From positions 1 through 22,134 of IMG/VR virus record IMGVR_UViG_3300032516_000222: a stretch of DNA of 22,134 bases. One strand, written 5' to 3'. Shown here piece after piece: positions 17,301 through 22,132 of the stretch. This stretch comes from a virus. How positions within the stretch are numbered: position 1 is the stretch's first letter; each line of letters begins with the position of its first letter. The notes beneath the pieces were generated by a model. The model was not told the origin of the DNA. It worked only from the letters and a program-made list of their open reading frames with translations, and did no database searches. The position numbers were made by a program, and so were the translations under genes.

Positions 17301-19476
17301 TGATATCAAGGAGATGGGGATTGAATTAAGTAAGAGAGACATCCGTGACGCTATCTCTGGTTATGGAAAGACTTCTAAGATGAGCCAAGAGGAGTTAAAG
17401 GTCCAGTTAAGAGAAGTCAAAAGGCAGATGCGGCTCATTTCTGGACTTGAAGATGCACAGTCCGGTCAGGCTCCATTAAGGAGTGGTCTGCAAAGAGATA
17501 TCCCCAGCGATACAGTAAGGGAATTGGATCGTCAAGTTAAGCAAGCCATGAGGGATAGCGGGATTGATTTTACCACTACCAGAACACCCGAACAGCAATG
17601 GAAAACTTCTCTCGATGCGATTAAAACTGGATTAAAGAATCAGATAAGAGACCTCGAAAAACAGATCGCAACAGGCGAGAAAACCCCCAAGAAGACGGGC
17701 GTTAAGTATGACGCAGAGGCGCTGGGATTAAAGGAGAGAAGAGATTCCCTAAAAGCCATAGTCCAAGAGATGGAAGGAAAACCCGAGATCTCCGTTGAGG
17801 TAAGGATTAAAAACGCCCTTAGTGCTGTTGAGAGATCTATAAAGGAATACGAGAGAAGGATCGGGGAGTCTGACCTTGAACCCCAGAAGAGGGTAAGCAA
17901 GACTCCTGAGACCCCAGAATTGAAGGCCGCAAGAGAGACAAGGGATGCCTTAAAAGAGACCTACAAGGAAATGCAGAGAGAGGCACGACCGAATAAGACC
18001 CCCGAAGAGGTCGCTCAACAGGCATGGAAAACAAGGAACAGAAACAAACTTGCCGAACTCGAAAGACGGCTCGAAGAGGGTGATTTTGAAACTACAAAGA
18101 GAAAGCCAGTCGAACTCGATAAAGAGTCGATGGAGATCAAATACAATCTCGAAAAGACAATTAGAACCTACAATGAGGCCAGATTTAAAGAAGCCCTAAA
18201 GAGACGGTCAAAGGGAGAGAAGATGTTCTCCTATATAGGGGAAGTCCAAAGTCTCGTAAGGGCTTTATGGACGAGTTTCGACTTGTCGTGGTTGAGGCAG
18301 GGTGCCCCGATAGGGATAGGCCATCCTATTTTAGCAGTTAAGTCTTTATATACGGGTGCGAAAGCATTTAACGCAAAGCAGGGCTTTATCTCAATGCAAG
18401 AAATTAACAATCGTCCAAACGCTACGAGATATAAAAGAGATGGTCTCGATCTTACCACGGAGAAGTCTGGGGCCAACATGATCGAAATGGAGGAAATGTA
18501 TCAATCTCGCTGGGCCGAAAAGATCCCCGGAATAGCACAGTCGCAAAGGGGGTTTACTGTTGGCTTAAATAGGTTAAGGGTTGATGCCTATGATGCTTTT
18601 GCGGATATAATTGAAAACCCCGGAATATTCAGAGGGATGCTTGGGCTTAAACCCAGAGAAATGACATTGGCGGAAGGAAAGGCTATCGCTAATCTGGTGA
18701 ATGTGGCAACCGGAAGAAGTAGCGTTGGGAAAAGAAGTCAGGCTATTGTAGGACTTAATCAGTTTCTATTCGCCCCACGACTGGTTATGAGCCGCTTCCA
18801 GTTATTGGCTGGACAACCCCTTTACAGGGGGACAATGGCAACGAGAATGATTGTTGCTGAACAATACGCAAAGTTCTTAATCGGGGGTGCCCTGTTAATT
18901 CAGTTGGCCCTTGTTGCTGGTGCCGATGAAATTGAAACCGATCCGACCTCCTCTGATTATCTTAAGATTAAATTCGGGAATACACGGATAGACCCATTTG
19001 GTGGATTACAACAACCCCTTGTATTTATAAATAGGCTTATCTATGGACACACAAAGACCCAACAGGGCAAGTTAGTCCCAATAAGGGATGACTACAATAC
19101 CGGATTGGGCGATAAACCCTACGGCAAACCAAACGCATTTGACTTGACCGCAAGATATGTCAGATCGAAACTCGCCCCCGTACCGGGCATGGTTGCTGAT
19201 ACGGTTACGGGACAAAATATTATGGGACAAAAAGTAAATGCCTATGACCTACCGGGCAAGCTCATTACCCCAATGACCTTTAATGATATTTTTGGTTCCC
19301 TCAAGGAGAAAGGACTTGCTGGAGGGGTTGCACTTGGACTGCTTTCAACAATAGGTATGGGGGTTGGGAGCTACGAGCCGGGGGTTGCTGAATCAACCTT
19401 CTTCCAAGATCTTCGTAAAGAGTTCATCCCCGATGATGATGGAAGAAGGCGCAGGGCAGGTCGAAATAGGAGATAG
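14311..19476 (+). CDS. Giant ejection-type / large polyvalent-type protein, 1721 residues
   Basis: The largest gene. Residues 1-71 hold MADIFADMWP and two copies of GLFDDMF (43-49, 62-68); a third copy, GIFDDLF, is at 281-287. Residues about 80-250 are hydrophobic and helical. About 428-500 is a domain with IKRQGGI and ISKKGGALIDRIADEYGFA, typical of helical domains in large phage polyvalent proteins; about 544-575 is a small beta unit (SVGDILMKDGKPMRVG). Residues about 860-1290 are charged coiled coil, including three related 65-70 residue units (1097-1290). About 1307-1710 is a conserved-looking C-terminus (ALWTSFDLSWLRQGAPIGIG; hydrophobic helix 1521-1538), ending in RRRRAGRNRR, suited to DNA contact. 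Such proteins in this place are injected with the genome. No enzyme motif is certain. Confidence 0.7.
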   Translation: MADIFADMWPVNSKTAPFDVTLKQGEDENIVAGDIAAGRRHPGLFDDMFQKASSQPIQKKVGLFDDMFPQKEEEPQQPGQLVNPFPVAWDAAKTIGSGFTSWIPAGYSFLTPFEMNPQQLPKLRGIGKTIAALVPGSGVPLGDWMKGLQEASKTALEIQDALVIEPKTERGAMAAEAVAKPIAWLKEIGDENGLYYDRLEEEATAPGDKAIYRALAAASRFGGEAAPFLLPVAFKYGKAKVTSTIKEIPRKFKENLSMDKSVPPEMLSGEELLSERRNTKGIFDDLFQKESLKSDASLNIQETAKDQGTEVKTKTIGDREVIEKSPEPGKVSKPAEGVKEKLPYEMTPMEYVKAGESDIAGGHTNETALLMEHKKLVEYAASKGVEIPADILKIYRQEPWAVELIKKRKSKSAADEMVEAAEDTPLYKAIEEIKRQGGIRYADMVNLFGEKADWKGNKRLTTLSKDMPGLISKKGGALIDRIADEYGFASADELVTAIIERKSKREIASKVKDDFNSLYGEEIALAKKNMVKTPNGVPAADLSVGDILMKDGKPMRVGVIHGGEVHIMDHNKILHTVDMLDVVPADVARVKKGISKSSGPTIDKIPEAEFSTTSGNYGLKEALLDLNDILGKTGEASGIRGGREITPEQLAKRDRLSRFLDNAIAEAMQKGLRLADQLKVMGITDTDLNRMMAFQSERNRQARGVERTDFPQEADGATSIKNAETLTDRQNRNLQEVRDILRRGDEAIHDEGVRRVASGEVDPRMMARSIVENPRAISGEDAYGLLYDRITLKKEHMAARDEITSARAQGDVIKGAEAQTRLLAIEEAMAINEAATVYAGTISAQGLRARRALMLMDYSLVEMVSREMRDNGGKPLTPEYRAALENFSKRIEELQTRLGDRDLKIKQLESAAAVERMKREFAKEERFKKRTDRQYALRSEYGGYLNELNVALKSAARGESLSVGLPPEAVKALGKMAKNKVESGIITVEGIIDSIYSDIKEMGIELSKRDIRDAISGYGKTSKMSQEELKVQLREVKRQMRLISGLEDAQSGQAPLRSGLQRDIPSDTVRELDRQVKQAMRDSGIDFTTTRTPEQQWKTSLDAIKTGLKNQIRDLEKQIATGEKTPKKTGVKYDAEALGLKERRDSLKAIVQEMEGKPEISVEVRIKNALSAVERSIKEYERRIGESDLEPQKRVSKTPETPELKAARETRDALKETYKEMQREARPNKTPEEVAQQAWKTRNRNKLAELERRLEEGDFETTKRKPVELDKESMEIKYNLEKTIRTYNEARFKEALKRRSKGEKMFSYIGEVQSLVRALWTSFDLSWLRQGAPIGIGHPILAVKSLYTGAKAFNAKQGFISMQEINNRPNATRYKRDGLDLTTEKSGANMIEMEEMYQSRWAEKIPGIAQSQRGFTVGLNRLRVDAYDAFADIIENPGIFRGMLGLKPREMTLAEGKAIANLVNVATGRSSVGKRSQAIVGLNQFLFAPRLVMSRFQLLAGQPLYRGTMATRMIVAEQYAKFLIGGALLIQLALVAGADEIETDPTSSDYLKIKFGNTRIDPFGGLQQPLVFINRLIYGHTKTQQGKLVPIRDDYNTGLGDKPYGKPNAFDLTARYVRSKLAPVPGMVADTVTGQNIMGQKVNAYDLPGKLITPMTFNDIFGSLKEKGLAGGVALGLLSTIGMGVGSYEPGVAESTFFQDLRKEFIPDDDGRRRRAGRNRR

Positions 19477-19554
19477 CCACCCACTACATTTTGTTGTATC
19501 ACTAACGGACACTTATAAATGTGGCGCTTAAGTTGACCCAAATGTAGTGGGTGG
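19477..19554. repeat. Perfect 15-bp inverted repeat between convergent operons
   Basis: CCACCCACTACATTT at 19477-19491 is the exact reverse complement of AAATGTAGTGGGTGG at 19540-19554; the centre is 48 bases. The left arm starts at the first base after the stop codon of the giant gene; the right arm encodes PPTTF near the C-terminus of the converging minus-strand gene. It may work as a bidirectional terminator, but the centre is long and the 3' T-run is short (TTTAT on the plus strand only). A small palindromic element or recombination site are alternatives. Confidence 0.7.
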
Positions 19555-19743
19555 TTTATCCGTAACTTCCATAAAAGCCTTTTTAATATTATCAGACGAA
19601 TACTCCATCCTAAACAGATCCCTAAAATGACCCCTTCTTGCTTTGAAATAACTTTGAAACCCCGGCAATCTTGAACGATCCAATCCTTCCAAGGGAGCCT
19701 TTATACCCCCAAAGATGGCGTTGGGCGATTTCTGCTCTTTCAT
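19528..19743 (-). CDS. Small basic protein, last gene of minus-strand operon
   Basis: I chose ATG 19743, giving 71 residues (MKEQKSPNAIFGGIKAPLEG...): it overlaps the upstream gene's stop as ATGA and has a nearby purine-rich site (AAAGG...AAGGG). A longer in-frame version from 19803 (91 residues) lacks a ribosome site and overlaps the upstream gene by 64 bases. The protein is basic, with a helical centre (FQSYFKARRGHFRDLF) and no cysteine or membrane segment. Its last codons, TDKPPTTFGST, cover the right arm of the 15-bp inverted repeat. No family recognised. Confidence 0.55.
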   Translation of the reverse strand: MKEQKSPNAIFGGIKAPLEGLDRSRLPGFQSYFKARRGHFRDLFRMEYSSDNIKKAFMEVTDKPPTTFGST

Positions 19744-19970
19744 CCCTTGGCCTTTCTTTCTGCCTTGACCATTCTTAAGGCCGGGGATTCTTTCTTGAGC
19801 CATCTTGAACTTTTAACTTTACCAAGGATCTTCTCTCTTTTCTTAATCAGCCCTTCGGCCATTTTCCAAGAATAATAAATAGAAACGGCAACGCTGGCTG
19901 AAATCAGCCCCGTAAATGCTATGGCTATCCCTATCTGAAACACTACTTGTAAGAACAGTTCGATGGTCAT
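19740..19970 (-). CDS. Small single-pass membrane protein
   Basis: A 76-residue protein with one strong membrane helix at about residues 8-34 (VVFQIGIAIAFTGLISASVA) and a Lys/Arg-rich cytoplasmic-type tail (KKREKILGKVKSSRWLKKES). Positive-inside bias predicts the N-terminus outside. Strong AAAGGAGG site; its start overlaps the upstream stop by ATGA, as its stop does with the downstream start. Size and build would suit a phage holin-like, exclusion or inner-membrane host-takeover protein. No endolysin lies next to it, so a holin call is not supported. Confidence 0.7.
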   Translation of the reverse strand: MTIELFLQVVFQIGIAIAFTGLISASVAVSIYYSWKMAEGLIKKREKILGKVKSSRWLKKESPALRMVKAERKAKG

Positions 19971-20530
19971 GGTGTCCTCCTTTCAACGCCCTCTATTGTT
20001 TCTGCCTTATATGCCCTTCGTTCCCTTTCTATAATTTCTCTTGTCCTATCTTCTAACTCATATGGCACGCATACTCCACCCTTCCCTCCTAATACTGCTT
20101 CGACTATCCTTATCACTCGTTCAGGAGACATATTCCGTTCTCCCGTAGCATCTTTTGCCATCATTTTTATCTTCTCCAACGCCTCGGTCAGTTCCTTGAT
20201 ATGGGCTTCCTTATCCGCAAGCATCTTTCTTAAATCCTGCTCCTCAAGCCTCCACTCTCCAGACGCATCATCATAACATCCTTGGTTGTAAGCAATCTGC
20301 TTGTCCTTCTCGGCAATCACACCCCGTAAATCATCGTGTAGCAGTTTAGCAAGGCGAATCTGCTCTCCTATCTGTTCGTCCTTCTCCGCGATTACATCTA
20401 CATGGGTCACGATAATCCGCTGCCACTGCTCGACTTCGGCAAGGTGGTCGGTGTAGAGGACATAATCACCATCCTCATCTTCATCCATGAAAAAGTTGTT
20501 ATTGAAAAATGTCGGCGTGAATCTGTTCAT
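19967..20530 (-). CDS. Coiled-coil accessory protein with AEKD repeats
   Basis: A 187-residue protein from ATG 20530, chosen because a junction-repeat ribosome site (AAGGAGGGGGT) lies just upstream and the ATG overlaps the upstream stop as ATGA; the longer frame to 20605 has no such support. The N-terminus is Asn/Phe-rich then acidic (MDEDEDGDY). It continues with YTDHLAEVEQWQR and two VIAEKDxQI units (47-54 and 71-78), then charged coiled coil (about 95-125) and a short globular end (SPERVIRIVEAVLGGKGGVC). The DHLA.V...AEKD segment is also found in the 72-residue protein at 21425-21643, so the two share ancestry in part. Function unknown. Confidence 0.65.
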   Translation of the reverse strand: MNRFTPTFFNNNFFMDEDEDGDYVLYTDHLAEVEQWQRIIVTHVDVIAEKDEQIGEQIRLAKLLHDDLRGVIAEKDKQIAYNQGCYDDASGEWRLEEQDLRKMLADKEAHIKELTEALEKIKMMAKDATGERNMSPERVIRIVEAVLGGKGGVCVPYELEDRTREIIERERRAYKAETIEGVERRTP

Positions 20531-20697
20531 ACCCCCTCCTTCTGTGCGGCCAGCCGATATTCCATTATTTCTATGCGTATGATAGCGGCGCACAATAGCA
20601 ACCACATGGCGGGGGCAAGTTCAAACACCCAACATACCACTGCGCTTATCAGACAAACTATGTAGAATACTTCGATAAATTTCTGCACTTTGCTCAT
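20527..20697 (-). CDS. 56-residue two-helix membrane protein
   Basis: Short gene read directly from the sequence: MSKVQKFIEVFYIVCLISAV..., with two hydrophobic helices (about residues 7-27 and 30-45) and a charged tail ending LAAQKEGV, the tail encoded by a junction repeat. An AAGGAGGGGT site lies 3 bases before ATG 20697. The stop overlaps the start of the next gene as ATGA (20527-20530). Size and two-helix build resemble small holins or other phage membrane peptides, but there is no adjacent lysin to support a function. Confidence 0.65.
   Translation of the reverse strand: MSKVQKFIEVFYIVCLISAVVCWVFELAPAMWLLLCAAIIRIEIMEYRLAAQKEGV
20531..20549 (-). repeat. Junction repeat copy 1 (RBS plus C-terminal tail)
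   Basis: Full core CCGCACAGAAGGAGGGGGT. It encodes AQKEGV of the 56-residue protein and gives the ribosome site of the 187-residue protein (ATG 20530). Confidence 0.85.
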
Positions 20698-20700
20698 TTT

Positions 20701-20718
20701 ACCCCTCCTTCTGTGCGG
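20701..20718 (-). repeat. Junction repeat copy 2, one G shorter
   Basis: CCGCACAGAAGGAGGGGT, one G less than the core, followed by AAA before ATG 20697. In the tail frame it reads TAQKEG then TAA; that frame is open for 28 codons but has no start codon. Confidence 0.85.
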
Positions 20719-20724
20719 TTAAAT

Positions 20725-20806
20725 AAGGGCGGGCGGGATTGGTGAGAGTCCGGTATTCAACTCCGTTCCTCCCGCTTTGAGTCCATCATGCTTTCGCACC
20801 GCCCTT
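20725..20806 (-). ncRNA. Putative structured RNA element in a gene junction
   Basis: Read on the minus strand, AAGGGCGG (20806-20799) pairs with CCGCCCTT (20732-20725). Directly stacked on it come a small hairpin TGC-GAAA-GCA with a GNRA loop (20798-20789) and, on the other side, a 6-bp stem GCGGGA (20775-20770) with TCCCGC (20738-20733), whose 31-nt apex can form further short pairings (GAGT/ACTC, CGG/CCG). Stem strands abut without spacers, which is unusual for random sequence. It lies between a 50-residue gene and the 56-residue membrane gene. Could be a leader, processing element or decayed gene end; not a standard tRNA. Confidence 0.35.
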
Positions 20807-20814
20807 TGTTCAAG

Positions 20815-20967
20815 TTACTTCGTCAACCATTCGTGCAGCTCTTTTGCCGCACTAAGCACTTCAGCCGATGTAGGCTTGTTTTCGCCCTTTCCGGCTGTTG
20901 CACTCTGACACATAATCAGAGTCGCAATCCGCAACGATTCGAGTTTGTTTAATACGCTGTCAGTCAT
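20815..20967 (-). CDS. 50-residue small protein, unknown function
   Basis: Short gene read directly: ATG 20967 preceded by AAAGGAGAA with good spacing, stop TAA at 20815. The product (MTDSVLNKLESLRIATLIMC... then PTSAEVLSAAKELHEWLTK) is helical, with a mildly hydrophobic first helix and a second helix near the end. No motif recognised. It starts 20 bases after the stop of the 79-residue gene and is followed by the structured junction element, without ATGA coupling to the next gene. Confidence 0.6.
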   Translation of the reverse strand: MTDSVLNKLESLRIATLIMCQSATAGKGENKPTSAEVLSAAKELHEWLTK

Positions 20968-20986
20968 GTGCTTTCTCCTTTCCGAC

Positions 20987-21226
20987 CTATTGGTCTATTT
21001 TGGCTACCCCCTCCTTCTGTGCGGTTACTTCCTCAAGGTTATCATCAAAATACTTTCTGGCAACATACCATTGATCTTGATGGTTTTTGGGATTTCTGGC
21101 AATCATCCCCATATCAGATTCGGGGTGATCCGTGTCGCTCACGCTGATTCCGGTTAAATCTTCACCCTTCACGTAGGGCCTCATTTCTGATAAACCTTTC
21201 CTGCGATACTGTTTGAAATTATCCAT
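20987..21226 (-). CDS. Conserved small phage protein (RPYVKGEDL family)
   Basis: A 79-residue protein: YRRKGLSEMRPYVKGEDLTG, then ISVSD, MGMIARNPKNHQDQWYV and a helical end. The pattern YRRKG..EMRPY..GEDL.G.SVS...........MIARNP.N..DQWYV is one I recognise from small uncharacterised proteins in many phage early or accessory regions; its function is unknown to me. Good AAAGGAG site; overlaps the upstream gene by 8 bases. The end VTAQKEGVAKIDQ contains the junction-repeat tail read in frame, but here the repeat is not followed by ATG and the frame runs six codons past it before stopping. Confidence 0.7.
   Translation of the reverse strand: MDNFKQYRRKGLSEMRPYVKGEDLTGISVSDTDHPESDMGMIARNPKNHQDQWYVARKYFDDNLEEVTAQKEGVAKIDQ
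21006..21024 (-). repeat. Junction repeat copy 3, inside a coding sequence
   Basis: Full core, in frame in the 79-residue protein as AQKEGV but followed by AGCC instead of ATGA, so no gene starts here; the next gene starts at 20967 from a different AAAGGAGAA site. Confidence 0.85.
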
Positions 21227-21428
21227 TGATCTTCTCCTTTCTCACCCATAAGAAAAATGCTAAATTAGCAACATCCACCCAATCACCCTGTTCTACGTTT
21301 TTAAGCAGCCTTGCCTTTAATGTTCTAACTGATAAGGTGTTCCATCCAACCCACCCATCTTCTTGTTTTGTAGCCAGCACCAATTCCATCGCAGCGAAAA
21401 ACTTTCCAAGCCATGTAAATAACTTCAT
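21219..21428 (-). CDS. Small protein with a MazG-like C-terminal signature
   Basis: A 69-residue protein from ATG 21428, chosen for the GGAGGGGGT site and ATGA overlap with the upstream stop. Residues 11-62 read FAAMELVLATKQEDGW...L..RLLKNVEQGDWVDVANLAFFLW. The order AMEL.L...D..GW...L...L..RL......D..DVAN.A..LW matches a phage family that resembles MazG-like nucleotide pyrophosphohydrolases, but the acidic ExxE pair expected in the catalytic helix is absent (RLLKNVEQ). It may therefore be a shortened, non-catalytic relative or a distinct family. An N-terminal amphipathic helix (MKLFTWLGKFF) precedes it. Confidence 0.6.
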   Translation of the reverse strand: MKLFTWLGKFFAAMELVLATKQEDGWVGWNTLSVRTLKARLLKNVEQGDWVDVANLAFFLWVRKEKING

Positions 21429-21643
21429 ACCCCCTCCTTCCTCTCTGCAAGCCAATCAAGATACTCGCGCTTCTCCGTTATGCCGGGAACATACCCTATC
21501 AAAAAGGCAACCATCTCCCGCATTTCTTTGAGTAATTTATCCTTCTCCGCAACTACGGCAAGGTGGTCGGCTTTCAGCACAACTTCTTCCCGGTGTTTCT
21601 TCGCCTGTATCAACTCATGTGCATTATAGGTCTGTATTATCAT
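21425..21643 (-). CDS. Small charged helical protein with DHLA/AEKD segment
   Basis: A 72-residue protein from ATG 21643, directly after a shortened junction repeat. Residues 24-37 read KADHLAVVAEKDKL, partly matching YTDHLAEVEQ and VIAEKD in the 187-residue protein; the encoding DNA shares a 15-bp exact match (CGGCAAGGTGGTCGG at 21556-21570 and 20437-20451). The end is LDWLAERKEGV, so the tail is a variant of the junction-encoded AQKEGV. Its stop overlaps the next start by ATGA. Function unknown; probable coiled coil. Confidence 0.65.
   Translation of the reverse strand: MIIQTYNAHELIQAKKHREEVVLKADHLAVVAEKDKLLKEMREMVAFLIGYVPGITEKREYLDWLAERKEGV
21429..21450 (-). repeat. Junction repeat copy 4, diverged
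   Basis: Reads TTGCAGAGAGGAAGGAGGGGGT: the purine-rich half is kept and the CCGCAC half is altered, changing the tail to AERKEGV. It serves the 69-residue gene (ATG 21428). Confidence 0.7.
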
Positions 21644-21659
21644 ACCCCCTCCTGTGCGG
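21644..21659 (-). repeat. Junction repeat copy 5, three bases shorter
   Basis: CCGCACAGGAGGGGGT, lacking one AAG codon-sized unit. It provides the ribosome site of the 72-residue gene (ATG 21643). Confidence 0.8.
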
Positions 21660-21665
21660 TTAGCC

Positions 21666-22109
21666 TCACGGAACATATTGTTCATTATCTATTGCAATCT
21701 GTCTGGTGATATTACCCTTTTTTATTTTTACCAAACGATCAATAAGTTCATCGTATAACTGCACGCCAACCGGATTCATCGTTTCCCGTGTAGTTATAAA
21801 TATACGGGCATGTTGAAGAGTAGTAAGAATATTATCGTCTAACGTCTCGCTCGGTGTGTCAGTCCCGCTATAAGATGCTATTGGTTCAGCCCCCAGGGCT
21901 TTTCTGGCAATCGAAATAGCAGCAAATATATTTAATGATGTGGCTACCCTTTTTAGACTCGATTTAAGTGCTACAATTTCCCTGTCTTGCTGCTTTAATA
22001 TGTTTAACATTCTTGCCATGTATTCTCTTTTTATGACTGTATCTGGCGCAAGGACAAGCTCCTGCATAAACTCCACAAATTCATAATCGTCTAATAATGT
22101 TGGTTTCAT
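21666..22109 (-). CDS. 147-residue helical protein, unknown function
   Basis: ATG 22109 lies directly after a full junction repeat (AAGGAGGGGGT). The product has an acidic start, an amphipathic helix (EYMARMLNILKQQDREIVAL), a hydrophobic helix (SLNIFAAISIARKALG), a Ser/Thr/Asp linker and a helical end (LYDELIDRLVKIKKGN). No catalytic motif. Unlike its neighbours it ends EQYVP, 22 bases before the next start; the junction repeat after it is not read in its frame. Confidence 0.65.
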   Translation of the reverse strand: MKPTLLDDYEFVEFMQELVLAPDTVIKREYMARMLNILKQQDREIVALKSSLKRVATSLNIFAAISIARKALGAEPIASYSGTDTPSETLDDNILTTLQHARIFITTRETMNPVGVQLYDELIDRLVKIKKGNITRQIAIDNEQYVP

Positions 22110-22132
22110 ACCCCCTCCTTCTGTGCGGTTAC
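22106..22132 (-). CDS. C-terminal end of a further gene at the right edge (partial)
   Basis: Only the last eight codons plus stop are visible: VTAQKEGV, TGA at 22106-22108, overlapping the ATG at 22109 as ATGA. The same tail and overlap are seen at two complete junctions in this block, which supports a gene entering from the right. Confidence 0.4.
   Translation of the reverse strand, partial: VTAQKEGV
22110..22128 (-). repeat. Junction repeat copy 6 at right edge
   Basis: Full core preceded by TAA as in copies 2, 3 and 5 (TAACCGCACAG). It serves the 147-residue gene and encodes the tail of the gene entering from outside. Confidence 0.85.

Noticed and set aside
19744-19803. Longer N-terminus (91 residues) for the last minus-strand gene
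   Set aside because: No ribosome site at 19803 and a 64-base overlap with the membrane-protein gene; the ATGA start at 19743 fits the operon pattern.
19740-20697. Holin calls for the two small membrane proteins
   Set aside because: No endolysin or spanin genes are nearby and no family motif is visible, so only membrane topology is claimed.
20727-20742. G-quadruplex potential on the plus strand (GGGCGGGCGGGATTGG)
   Set aside because: Only three GGG runs plus one GG, and the G-rich strand is not the transcribed product; the stem pairing explains the G-runs better.
20719-20799. 26-residue minus-strand reading frame starting at GTG 20799
   Set aside because: The only purine-rich site is 2 bases from the GTG, too close to work well, and the frame fully overlaps the structured segment; coding evidence is insufficient.
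20719-20806. Possible tRNA on the minus strand (acceptor-like GGGCGG...CCGCCC ends)
   Set aside because: No D-arm, no anticodon arm with a 7-nt loop and no TTCRANY T-loop at the right distance; the second stem sits directly on the first with a 31-nt apex.
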